Below, piece by piece: positions 12,305 through 22,845 of a DNA stretch of 64,000 bases. The position numbers and the translations under genes were made by a program. The number at the start of each line of letters is the position of its first letter. Positions within the stretch are counted from its first letter, which is position 1. The stretch lies in NCBI GenBank assembly GCA_002270565.1, contig NQMI01000019.1:248001-312000 (forward strand), given 5' to 3'. The notes under the pieces were generated by a model, which did not search any database, had not been told where the DNA came from, and worked only from the letters and a program-made list of their open reading frames with translations. The DNA comes from Stenocarpella maydis (taxonomy: Eukaryota; Ascomycota; Sordariomycetes; Diaporthales; Diaporthaceae).

Positions 12305-13486
12305 GCTGTGATGTTGCTGCAGGTTTGGCACGAGGTTTGAGCAATGCAAGTAAGACGGCGGCATGATGCGGGGGAACAAGTGGTGTAAGCCGAGTCTTGT
12401 GACAATCTATCTCAGGGGCACCGGGGGTTCTGGAATGAATCCTTGGGTTCAATGTTCGTCGGTCGTTGGGCCTTTTCTTTTTCCCTTCTTTTCTTTCCTC
12501 TCCTGGCAAGGCTCTGGGGCGAGGAAGGACATGCCATGTCTCCTGGCCCGCCCGTCACCATCGAGTCCACCATGATGCTGTCCCTTCCATTACATTGCTT
12601 CTCCGCTTTGTACCCTTTCGTACGGGAAAATGGAACCAATTCCCGTCTCCATGCTCTTGCTGCCGCCAACTAAACAAATAGACCCTCAAACACACCAGCA
12701 GGCAGGCCTGACTCCCGTCCCCATGCCCTCGCCACTATCCCCTGCACGACGCCGGCCCGGCCCCAAGCCCCACCCGCAGGCGGCCGTTCCCTCCCGCAGC
12801 CCGGCGAGTCTGTTGTATATCTATAACACCTCTACCACCTCCGAGGGAGATTTGCGACGTCGGTAGGCACTCACCCGCTTTGAGGTACCCCCCCCCCTTA
12901 ACAAGCTCAACATAAGTAGACAAGACCGGTCTGCACCACCACATCCCTACCCGGCTGGCCCCATCTTCCCGCCCGTCCCGGCTATCCTGCATATGCATCG
13001 AAAAAACCGGCGAGAATTGTTGTGAGAGGTGAGGCGGGTGGTTGGGGGGGAGGGGGGCGGCAACTCAGGGCAATATGGACCCCACAAAAGGTGCACAAAA
13101 CAGAAAGCACACAAGTCTCGTGGCCTGCGGCCTGCCGTGATCCTAACAACGGTATCACCCAACGGGGCCACCCAACATGCAACCACACGGGGAGAGGGTC
13201 ACCCCTTGCGTCCACACATATGCCCGATTCGAGCGCCACAAGATGTCCTCAGTCCGTCCGTCCTTGCCTCTACCCACCTCGAGCAGAAGCAACCACCCCC
13301 CCTTCCCGGAAGCATACGTGCGTGTGTGCGGCACGAGGCTTCCGTAGCCTCCCAGAGTTCGTAGACGTGATCACGAAGAAGAGCCAGACACGTGTGAGCG
13401 AGGACAAGTAGAAGGACTCTGCGAAAGCGGCTGGCCGTAGACGGGTTCCCGTGCCTGCATGCATGGAGTCCCCATATTGAGTCCAA

Positions 13487-13487
13487 C

Positions 13488-13524
<37 letters not shown>

Positions 13525-13530
13525 CACACG
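13487..13530. repeat. (CGCA)n microsatellite
   Basis: About ten tetranucleotide CGCA/CACG units lie downstream of the RVS167 gene. Confidence 0.85.
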
Positions 13531-14011
13531 CAAGCCCGGCGGGGATCTATCACCCCCATCCTTTTTCTCACCAATGGTAAGGGGGCAAACTCCGGGAAGG
13601 GGACACCAGGGAAGAAAAACAAAAGACAGCAGAGTAGTAGGGAGGGCACGTCAAGCAGATGACCATGAGAGATGCTTCTCTTTCCCCCCACGCCCCTATC
13701 CTATGCCAACGCCGCACACAGGTGGAAGTAAACCGGGAACCAAGAGATAAAATAAATAAAAACGCAAAACGGCACTTGCGGGGTATTGCGTAAGAACACA
13801 CCCTGTATGCTTTATCCTCTTGCTGTACTCCATACAAAAAAAAGATCGGTCGATCAACCGGTTCGCCCGCGGAGGCCCACGGGCGCTTCTCCCCCATCCA
13901 TGTATCCATTATCCAATTACCTCTCTTGCCCCGTGTGATTGCCCAGAGGTGCTAATCTTGGAAGGGGGGGAGGGGGCGAGACGGGCGCTCTACAAGGCTC
14001 CGGTGGTTGAC

Positions 14012-15588
14012 TCAGCCGAGACTGACATAGTTGCCTGGAGGAAATCTTGTTAGTAATGTACACACCAGTAATACCCATAGCCCTCGTGCGACGGCGGCGG
14101 GGGGCATTCTTGTACTGACCTGGGAACTGTCCCTGTTTCCCGTGGAGCTTACCAACCCACCACTCGTTCTCGTTCTGCGTCCTGCTCACAATCTCGATGA
14201 CGTCCCCGGCGCGGAAGCTCAGGTCCCCCTCCGCCTGGGCGGAATAATCGTACAGCGCCGTCACCGTCTCGGCTGCCGGCGTGGCACTCAGCCTGCTGGG
14301 CTTGGGCTTCGGGGGTGGGGGCTTGGACTTTGCGGCGGCGGCGGCGGCCAGGGATGCGGACTTGGGGCTCGTGAGGGCCGGGGAGGTAGGGCCGGCCGAG
14401 TATGGCGGGGGAGGGTTCTCGACACTTGCTGTGCGCTGGTGGAAGGCCACCTTGGTCGAAGGTGCTGATGACGGAGAGGCTACACCGGGCGTCGTCGCAG
14501 ACCCGAGCCCCGGCGCTGCGGAGCCCAGGCCTGGCGATGCGGACCCTAGGGCTGACGGGCCGGCAGGTGTTGATGCCGAGGGGGCAGGGCTTGTTGGACC
14601 CTGGGTGAGTAGGCCGGCCGGCCGGTTCCCCTCGAGCGCCGCCGGCTTCGGCTGGTATTTGGGCGGTCTCCTCTGCCCAGTGGACTTGAATTTGACTATC
14701 GACAGCTTCTCGGCCCGCTCTTGAATGTCACCCCGCTTCTGGTGGAACGCCTCCTCGATGTCAAGAGTCAGGTCGAAGTAACCAATATCGCAACGCTGCA
14801 TCCTCTCGTGGAGCGTATAAAAGATGTTAAGCTGCATGTAGTAGAAGGACTGGAAAAGCGGCTTGATGAACTCGGCCTCCAGCATGAACAATTTGGGCAG
14901 CTCGTCCTTCAACAGGTCGTTGAAGTAGTTATACTCCTGGGTCGCTGCCTCGACATCGTTCTCAGCCTTCCACATGGCCTTCTCGTCCTTGATAGACTTG
15001 TCCTTCTTTTCCTGCAGCTTCTTCAGGGTCGCCCGGTGCCTGTCGTAGTCCAGCTTCTTGTGCTCACGCTTCACGATCTGCTTGCGGATAATCTTGATGA
15101 CGTCTGTCAACTCGTTGGCCGGCTGGATGACCCTACTCTCTATCATTTCCAGCTCTGGCGCCAGGGTCTGCTGCAGATCTTTGACGACGGCCTCGTACTC
15201 TTCGCAGGCCTGGATGCCCTCGGGGTTGGCGTGAACTACCAGGGAATCAGGGTCGGACATGCGGCCGCTGATGGGCTTGTAGATCTCGGCTATCGCCTTG
15301 GAGAACTCAATCTGGTGGTTCAGCATGCTGTTGATGGCCTCGAAATACTTTTTACTCTCATCGTGGAGTTTCTTTGTCTCCGTCTCCAACTCCTGGAAGC
15401 GCCGCTCCGAGTCGATGTAGACGGCATCTTGCGTATGCTCGCCAATGTTGAACTTGTGCTTGAAGGTTTGCGGCGCCTATCAGGGGCGCTTGTCAGTAAA
15501 CTGGACGAGCGGGAGAAGCGCGGTGGAGGGAGCACTTGTGTGTCGCACTTACCCGCGATATGCTCTTTGAGAACCCCCGAAAGCTCAT
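14012..15588 (-). CDS. RVS167: BAR-SH3 protein, RVS167-type endocytosis factor
   Basis: There are three exons: 15588-15553 (MSFRGFSKSISR), 15476-14120 and 14034-14012. Introns have GTAAGT..TAG and GTCAGT..CAG, and all phases agree, giving 471 residues. The N-terminal BAR domain (about 13-260) starts APQTFKHKFNIGEHTQDA and is strongly helical (QELETETKKLHDESKKYF). A Pro/Ala/Ser-rich linker follows (PPKYQPKPAALEG, ENPPPPYSAG). A C-terminal SH3 domain (ALYDYSAQAEGDLSF, NEWWVGKLHGKQGQFP) is completed only by the last 23-base exon (GNYVSLG). RVS167 pairs with RVS161 and binds curved membrane and actin-patch proteins during vesicle scission in endocytosis. The start and end match the family closely, so this gene looks intact. 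Confidence 0.95.
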
Positions 15589-17027
15589 GTTTGCTCAAGT
15601 CGGTGTGCCTCCCTCACACTCTGGCTGCGCAGACTTTGCGATCGGGCGGACTGAACAGGTCTAGTTGTTGCGGCAGTTGTTCTGGTTGCGACAGCAGCGA
15701 GAGGCGTTGGGCGCGGGTGGGTTTGTGGGATCAGGAACCAGGTTGGATGGTCTGTAGAAGTGATGGTGGTGGTGTTGCGAGGTGGTGGCTGTCTTGTTGC
15801 GACCAAGACCTTGCGGCCGCCAGGAAAAGGAATTCAGTGACGGCAATGTGGCTGTGCCGGTAATCCGTCAGCTCGCAGCTCCCTCGTTAGGATTTCGGGC
15901 CAAGGCCAAGGCGGCAGCGCATCGCAAAACCGAGAGGAGGCTCAGGGGACGGGTCAGACGAGGGACCCGTAGGAACAAAGATGGGAGCCGAGGGCGTCCG
16001 GGATCGTCGGGACCGAGCTGTCTTTGGTGTTGGCGGGTTACGGAAGGTCGACGTCGTTGTCGCTTTGTCGAGGTTCGCAGATGTGGCAGGAAAGGACAGG
16101 GGAAGGGGGCGATAGAATAATGCACGAGTGGTGATACGTAGGAACGCGCAAGTAACTGACTGGCTTGGTGGTGCTGACGAGGCGTAATTGTCTGGTCATC
16201 CAAGGTTCAGGCCAAGTCAAGCCGGGTCAGGCAGCTGGGCTCAATTCGAGGGTCGATCCAGTCTCACAGCCACGCTCCCGCCCGCAGCCAGAAAAACGTC
16301 AGTGCCCAGACGGTGTGGGGCTCGGGTGGGACATGCGTCATCGCTGCTGCTAGAAGTCCTTGGTCGCACGTACAAGCTGACAAGTAACAGCTCCCCCTCC
16401 TCTCCGTCCCGTCGGTACGTATCCTTACCCATGGACTATGCAGCATGTGACTGGCTGACTGTTGTACGGAGTGAACAACATAGTACTCCGTACGTATTGC
16501 AAAACAGTACACTGCCGTTTTGTCTACATCTCCCGTCAGGCCTATTCTCACTAACGACACTTGCGACAATCTTTCGTAGCTGCAGCTCTACATATCGAGA
16601 AATTAGAGCCAAGAAGAATAATGCCGCAGATGTGTTGGCAGTTTTGTATAATTGGTGGCAGCGTATATGACCAAGCCTTTTTTTTTGTGCAGCGTGCACT
16701 GCTGGCAGTTGAAGGCCTTCGGTTCCAGCTGCCGATCTCGCAGAAACTCTGTCTACTGTCTACTGCGCACGGAGTAGGCTTTGCAGGCAACAAAGCGGCA
16801 TGCGTCTGTAGTGCTTGCAAACTCGGAGTCTTGGCCAATCAAACCCCTCGGTTTATCAGATCTCGGGCCCGATCACCGAGGCACTGCCGCTATCCGACTG
16901 ATTCATCAAGCATTCATCCTGAGAAAATTATCAGATCGACCATCTCGCCCCTCCGAAGCTTCCCCCCATCTCTTCCTTCTACACCAACCAACACCCTTGC
17001 AACCCAAGACACCCGCAACTGCACACA
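15589..17027. other. divergent intergenic region RVS167 / NFS1
   Basis: Promoter-containing spacer between two divergent housekeeping genes. I see no extra gene. A T-run at about 16679-16687 and CT/AC-rich sequence just before the NFS1 start are typical of fungal promoters and leaders. Confidence 0.45.
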
Positions 17028-18829
17028 ATGTCCAGTATTGGATCATCTGCATTGAGGCAGGCATCTCGCCTGAACTCCAGGAACACATCATTATCAGCCT
17101 CCCTGAGGAGGGCGTCGCGAACACCCAAGGTGGCGACAGCCCTGCTCCAGACGACAGCGGCGCCACGGCGATGCTACGTCACCGAGACCAAGAGAGACAA
17201 TGCACAAGTGGCAGAGCCCAAGATCGAGACCGCGGTGCGCCTGGACAAGGCAGCCCTGCAGAACTCGGGCATGGCCATGGGGGCACAGCAGGATGAGAAT
17301 ATGCTCGTCAGTCCGATGGCAGGTAAGAAGCTCCCGACCCCTTCGGGAACCATTCGAACTGGCCGGTGGCTGACTCCAGACAGAGGTCCTGAGGGAAGCA
17401 ACAGTAATGGACGAGGGCCAACGGCCGATATATCTCGACATGCAAGCCACCACACCCGTCGACCCCCGTGTGCTCGATGCAATGCTCCCCTTCTACGTCG
17501 ACGTCTTCGGAAATCCCCACTCCCGGACACACGCCTACGGCTGGGAGACTGAGAAGGCCGTCGAGGAGGCCCGAGGGCACATTGCGAGGCTGATCGGTGC
17601 CGACCCCAAGGAGATCATCTTCACCAGCGGCGCTACCGAGAGCAACAACATGAGCATCAAGGGCGTGGCCAGGTTCTTTGGCCGGTCCGGCAAGAAGAAG
17701 CACATCATCACCACCCAGACCGAGCACAAGTGCGTCCTGGACAGCTGCAGGCATCTGCAGGACGAGGGCTTCGAGATCACGTACCTCCCCGTCATGGCCA
17801 ACGGGCTGGTCGACATGGACCAGCTCAAGGCCGCCATCAGGCCCGAGACGGCGCTTGTCAGCATCATGACTGTCAACAACGAGATCGGCGTAATCCAGCC
17901 CATCGAGGAGATCGGCAAGCTCTGCCGGGAGAACAAGGTCTTCTTCCACACGGATGCCGCGCAGGCCGTCGGCAAGATCCCGCTGGACGTCAACGCCATG
18001 AACATTGACCTCATGTCAATCTCTTCGCACAAGATTTATGGCCCCAAGGGCATCGGGGCCTGCTACGTCCGGAGGCGGCCCCGTGTCAGGATCGACCCCA
18101 TCATCAGTGGAGGTGGCCAGGAGAGAGGACTGAGGAGCGGCACCCTCGCGCCACCTCTGGTTGTCGGCTTTGGAGAGGCGTGCCGCATCGCCTACGAAGA
18201 GATGCCGGTAAGTGCGAAGCCTATTACCGCTGGTTTCCCCCTCTCACCTGATGATATGCTGTACTTGCATGGCTTTCTGAATTCCCGTGACAAGGAATTT
18301 CATGTTGAAAAATAGCACTCTGTCTGATTTGGAACCGTTTCCCAACCACTGCCTACCTGTATCCCTGCCCTGTCCAGTCAGGTTCATGGCTGACACCTCA
18401 ACACAGTACGACACGAAGCGCATCAAGCACCTCTCAGACAAGCTGCTGAAGGGTCTCCTCGCCATGGAACACACCAGCCAGAATGGTGACCCTAACAAAT
18501 TCTACCCTGGCTGTGTCAACGTTTCCTTCGCCTACGTCGAGGGCGAGTCCCTCCTCATGGCGCTCAAGGACATTGCCCTTTCTTCGGGCAGTGCATGCAC
18601 ATCTGCATCGCTGGAGCCCAGCTACGTCCTGAGGGCCCTCGGCAACAGTGACGAGAGCGCTCACTCGAGCATCCGATTTGGCATTGGCCGGTTCACCACT
18701 GACCTCGAGATCGACTACGTGCTGAAGGCAGTGCAGGAGCGGGTCACGTTCCTCCGCGAGCTGAGCCCCCTCTGGGAGCTGGTGCAGGAGGGCGTGGACC
18801 TGAACACCATCCAGTGGAGCCAGCATTAA
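17028..18829 (+). CDS. NFS1: mitochondrial cysteine desulfurase
   Basis: There are three exons: 17028-17322, 17384-18207 and 18407-18829, with GTAAGA..CAG and GTAAGT..CAG introns in phases 1 and 0. The product is 513 residues. NFS1 takes sulfur from cysteine with pyridoxal phosphate and feeds it to the ISU scaffold for Fe-S cluster and tRNA-thiolation sulfur. Residues 1 to about 60 are Ser/Arg-rich and lack acids, as in a mitochondrial presequence. The catalytic core starts [16 protein letters not shown]. Visible signatures are [22 protein letters not shown], the PLP lysine in [10 protein letters not shown] (about Lys315) and the sulfur-carrying loop [10 protein letters not shown] (about Cys437). 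Reading 5' from exon 3 in the exon-2 frame would hit an in-frame stop in the intron, so splicing is required. The gene looks intact. Confidence 0.97.
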
Positions 18830-20143
18830 GCGGACAGTCATCGGCGACCTAAGCTCGAGGCAGCCCATCGCTCACCGAGCATCGTGTTCAAGGAGATTGC
18901 TTTCGTTAAGAGATGTTGTAAAGCTGTTGTAAATTAATTGTACTGGGAGATACCATGGCTCGGGACCTGGCAGGGGGTGGGGACATTTTCGACGACGGTC
19001 AACAACCTTACCTTGCGGCGTTATTGGCATTCATGAACACACGGGAGCGATCAAGCAATCACTCCACACTGGACAGACGAATGATACGGGCGGATACTGT
19101 GCAAGCAGGTGGGTATACTCTTCTTCGGTGGTTATGACGAACAAAGGTGATGATGCCGGCCGAACGTTCCTTTGCTGCACCCAGGCGACATGGCTTTGAA
19201 GACTTGTGACGGAATATGGCAAGCTTCCGTGCTGCCCGGCCCGACAGGCAGCCCGCCTCGTGCAATGAAAAAAAGCTGTCAGAGATGCTTGGGTGCCACT
19301 GTCAAACCTCGGTGGGTTAGGTTTGATGAAGAAAGAGGGGTGTGGTTCGATACGCCACAGCCCCGGTCAGAGGGCAAAATGAGTCTGTGTCACCAGGCTC
19401 CAGACAGTCCTTTATTCTTACGATTCGGCCAATTACGTATGTGTCTTGGACATTTTGGCCTCGCATATTTCGGCCGAAGCTGGTGCTTCGGCGCCAGGTA
19501 TAGGCCCACGTTCCATCGTGCCAGACCACCCGGTAGCGTGAGGGAATCTGGAGCAGGTGGTTGGTTGGTGGTATCTACGGCCACTAGCCCCAAATTCTTC
19601 ATGGCATGGTCCAGTCTCTTGCCTGCTAGACGGCGCGTGGGCAAGTGTGTTGTTGTGTACCCCGTAGTGTGTGTGTGCGGTTGTCCTGCTACGTAGTGTG
19701 TAAGTGGTTTGTGGTGGTTGTGGTGGTAGTGGTGGTGACATCACCCCCCTGCGCCGTCAAAGGGGCTGGCCGTTTTTGACGTCATCACAGCCCTTCCCAA
19801 CTGAGCATCCCCAGCGTGTTGCTGCTTCCAAAGCCGCATTGTCTCACGGGCTTCTGGCAGGCTGGCAAGGGAGTGGGAAGGTACGTAAGAGCATGTGGAC
19901 AGGCTGCCTGCCTGCCTTGGTTGCCTTGGGTACGGCGGTGCATGGCTGGAAGAGCTCTTGGTCTACATATTAAGGGCTGCTCCCTCCTCCTCCGTCAATA
20001 ACAGCATCCCATCATTCTCTCATCCCAATCAACAGCATCGCGACAGAAATCCACATCCTTGAGAAGCCCTGTCTTTCAAGACCCAATCTACTCAACAAGC
20101 CAAACCCCCCACCAGAACAAAAAAAAACCCCCCCATCATCACC
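18830..20143. other. intergenic, promoter of the stress-protein gene
   Basis: The left part is the NFS1 3' flank. The right 450 bases hold stress-type promoter motifs, listed separately, and an A/C-rich leader. The 174-codon open frame at 19172-19696 has no recognisable domain and is taken as chance. Confidence 0.45.
19736..19785 (+). promoter_or_regulatory. CRE and STRE-like motif cluster
   Basis: Within 50 bases there is a perfect palindromic TGACGTCA (19778-19785, the ATF/CREB bZIP site), a near match TGACATCA (19736-19743), and STRE-type CCCCT and AGGGG cores between them. They lie about 360-410 bases upstream of the CsbD-like gene, a protein class often induced by osmotic, heat or oxidative stress. 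Regulation by a bZIP stress factor is inferred from motifs alone. Confidence 0.45.
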
Positions 20144-20774
20144 ATGTCTGCCAACAAGGACAACACCTCCACCCTGCAGTCTGCTATTGACAGCGTCAGC
20201 GGAACCATCCAGTCCACCATTGGCGCCCTTACCGGCAGCACCGCCGACCAGTCCAAGGGCGACGCCAAGAAGGACAAGGCCTCGGCCGAGCACGACGCCT
20301 CCCAGGCCGCCATCAAGCTGCCGGGTGCCACCGTCACCGCCTCGGGCGCCACCAGCGACCACCCGGACCGCAGCGCCGGCAGCTACAACCAGACGGTCGG
20401 CTCGGCCAAGGAGACGGTCGGCAACCTGATCGGGTCCGAGGTGAGAAGAGGAAACCCACACAAATCTCAGTAGATTGCCATGCTGACAGCCCATCTCCCC
20501 CCCCCCCCCCCCCCTNCCCCCAACCCAGTCCCTCAAGTCCCAGGGCCGCAACCAGAACCTTGAGGGCCAACAGCAGGAGGCCAAGGGGCAGCTCTCGGAC
20601 CTCGGCTCGGGCATCGCCGATCGCGTCTCGGGCACCGTGGGCGGCGCCGTCGCCGGCATCACGGGCAACACAGCCGCCCAGGCCGACTACCAGAAGCAGC
20701 ACGACACGGGCAAGACGCAGCAGCGCGGCGCCGAGCACGACATCCAGAAGCAGGCCGAGGCCGAGTCCAAGTAA
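20144..20774 (+). CDS. CsbD-like / Hmp1-type stress protein
   Basis: Exon 1 (20144-20440) and exon 2 (20529-20774) are joined across a GTGAGA..CAG intron, phase 0, giving 180 residues. The protein is hydrophilic, without signal peptide or membrane segment. It is rich in Ala, Gly, Lys, Gln and Asp, with repeated CsbD-like segments (YNQTVGSAKETVGNLIG, NLEGQQQEAKGQLSDLG, TGKTQQRGAEHDIQKQA). Fungal relatives are often named mismatched-base-pair and cruciform-DNA recognition protein; bacterial CsbD is a general-stress protein. Function is not established and DNA binding should not be assumed. The intron contains a long C-run with an ambiguous base at 20516. Confidence 0.85.
20516..20516. other. 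ambiguous base (N) inside a C homopolymer
   Basis: The only N in the window lies in a run of about twenty Cs in the CsbD-gene intron. It marks uncertain homopolymer length in this assembly. Confidence 0.95.
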
Positions 20775-21698
20775 GGGAGGACCACCCAACTACGGCCATG
20801 CGGGAAGATGTATCTCTGGGCTGGAAGTGAGGACGGGCAGATGCCTTTTTTTTTGTTTTGCGAGAACCATGAATTTGATACCCCCCGAGATCGAGGATGG
20901 CGGTGACAATGCCTAGGTGAGCATTCAATTGTGGTCCTAGATAAATAATCTGAAACATCAAACACCCGCCCCCCTTTGATATCTCAGACTGTGGACATGT
21001 GTGACATGGAACTACCCGATGTAGCCACAGTGATGCGCCGAGACTTCCAAGCCGTCCTGAAGAAACCATTAACTCCTACGGTGGCGCTGCGGCTTTCCGA
21101 TGCGGTGGCACGTATATCCAATTCGTCATCCGCCGCCGCCCATCAGATCCAGAGGACATTCCTCTTGGACACAACTGGCAGCTGAATCGCCTTCCCACCA
21201 GCCGAGGGAGACATACATATTTCTCGAGCCCGCCAAGCAGAGCCCTTGTCTATGCAAGCGACGCCCTTGACCGCTCATGGAAGCCTAGCTGGCAAACCGT
21301 GATATTCAATCAGCCACGCCTGGCAGGGCCCCGGCGGTCGGATAATTCCTCGCGGAGCAGGCTGCTGCCAGCGGGGCTTGGCTGAGGGGACTTTAGACCA
21401 TGGTCGGCTATGGGGAGCTCAATGTGTGTGGGACGCATCTGCTTCTGATTTTATTGATTTCTTCACCAGACCCACGTCCGGGTCGGAACAGCCGCTATTC
21501 TCAAACCTCCCGGAAGGATCAGGTCGACCGTGGAAAAATGAAAGCAACCCCGCAAGCTCATTCCACAATTGGTTCCATCGATAGTGTCCTCCTGAGTGCT
21601 GGCGACCTTTCAAGTCCTGGCCCACGGACGACGACTTGCATCTTCCCTCGGGCCATTTACGAACTTCTAAAGACAACGCGCCCAGGCTTATGCGCACG
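20775..21698. other. intergenic spacer
   Basis: 3' flanks of the CsbD-like gene and of the convergent regulator gene. I see no supported gene or repeat here. Confidence 0.4.
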
Positions 21699-22845
21699 TC
21701 ACTCTCCCTCCACCCGGCCCAGAGCCGTGGCCGGAAATGGCGCAGGCGGCCCCGGGTCGTGTTCCAGGGCCATGCCGTGGCGGCCCCAGGGCGGCGGCGG
21801 CCCCATCCCAGCCGCTGCCGCGGCCCATCCCGCCCCCCCGGCGGCCGCACGAGCCCCGGGCGCCAGCCCGTCCACCAGCCGCGGGGCGTGAGGGTCTGGG
21901 ATGCGTCCGAGGGCTTCGGGGCCGGGCGGGGCGGCCTGGCTGGGGGCGCTCCACCCGGCGCAGAGGGCCCCCAGGAGGTCAAGGGACTGCTGCGTCAGGC
22001 AGCCGCACGGCGGGGCGTGTGTGTCTGGTGCGACCTCGGGCATCTTGGTTGTGTGGCTCGTCGTTGGGGCCACTGAGTATGCCCTTCCGCACGGCATGTG
22101 ATCCATGCTGGCCCCCTGTGGGGGGGGCATGAGCAGCAGTGAGATGGCATCGCCGTGTGCCTCGGCCATGCCGCAGCAGTCGGTTGCCGGCAGCATCGCA
22201 AAGGGGGACTCCATGGGTGACATGATGAGGTTCATGCCGCTGCAGTCGGGGTCGAACCCCGCCAGTGTAGAGAACATATCAGCCTCCTCCTGCAGCATGG
22301 AGAAAATATCCGCGCTGTCCATGGCAAATACAGGGTCTGGTCGTGGTGGCGGCGGCGGTGGCGGCGGCGGCGGAATGCTCAGAGCCCGCGGTGACATGTC
22401 CGGGGGGTTTCCATCGCCAGCAGGCGCCGCCGTCACCGCGCCCTTATCAGGCAGCAGGCAAGCCCAGCCGGGCGGCTGGGGCGGTGCCCAGACCCGGCGC
22501 CGCCGCCGCCGGCGCCGCCGGCCAGGCGCAGCACACACCCCGGCGTCGTCGCTGCTGCGCGCCCGGTGCTCGTGCCGGTGTGCCGCCCGCCGGGGGGACT
22601 GGGCGGCTCCGCCTGTTAATGTTGTTGGCCAGCCGCCTCCGCCCCGGGCGCCGCGTGAGGGCGTACTGGCACGCGAGGCTCCGGCCCTCGCACCGCGAGC
22701 AGGCCGGCTTCTCCTTGGGGCACCTGACCTTGGACGCCGCGCAGGCCTGGCAGCTGTCCCGGAGCCTGCTGGTGGTCGCGGCCCCCCCCGGGGCTCCCTG
22801 GTGCCCGGTGGCGCCCGGGCCGGCCATTTTGATGACGGGGTTCAA
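21699..22845 (-). CDS. AflR-like Zn2Cys6 regulator, frame broken after the zinc cluster
   Basis: An ORF from 22845 carries a binuclear zinc cluster CX2CX6CX6CX2CX6C (Cys32, 35, 42, 49, 52, 59) in a context very like the aflatoxin regulator AflR (LRDSCQACAASKVRC, KEKPACSRC, LACQY). That frame then turns into Arg/Ala/Pro repeats and stops at 22447. A second minus frame, open from 22538 to 21699, has protein-like sequence (DIFSMLQEEADMFSTLAGFD) and CGCLTQQSLDLLGAL, which resembles the start of the AflR C-terminal region, but then becomes Pro/Gly/Ala-rich. The two frames overlap in a GC-only stretch, so a frameshift, an undetected intron or a consensus error is possible. No AflS-like partner is adjacent. 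The PKS lies about 25 kb away, so a link is not shown. Confidence 0.7.

Larger units (their letters stand above)
11061..14011. other. gene-free spacer with simple repeats
   Basis: This is nearly 3 kb without a supported gene. It holds a CA/CG-type microsatellite near 11091-11142, a G-run at about 11708-11722, an A/T-rich purine tract near 11837-11877, a (CT)n tract and a (CGCA)n tract. The long 3' flank of the RVS167 gene may occupy the right part. Open frames here are short and Pro/Arg/Ser-biased. Confidence 0.4.

Noticed and set aside
13450..13560. CRISPR-like or telomere-like array suggested by the tandem CGCA units
   Set aside because: Plain tetranucleotide microsatellite without spacers, and not the TTAGGG telomere unit.
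14721..15863. 380-codon plus-strand open frame
   Set aside because: Antisense to the well-supported RVS167 exons.
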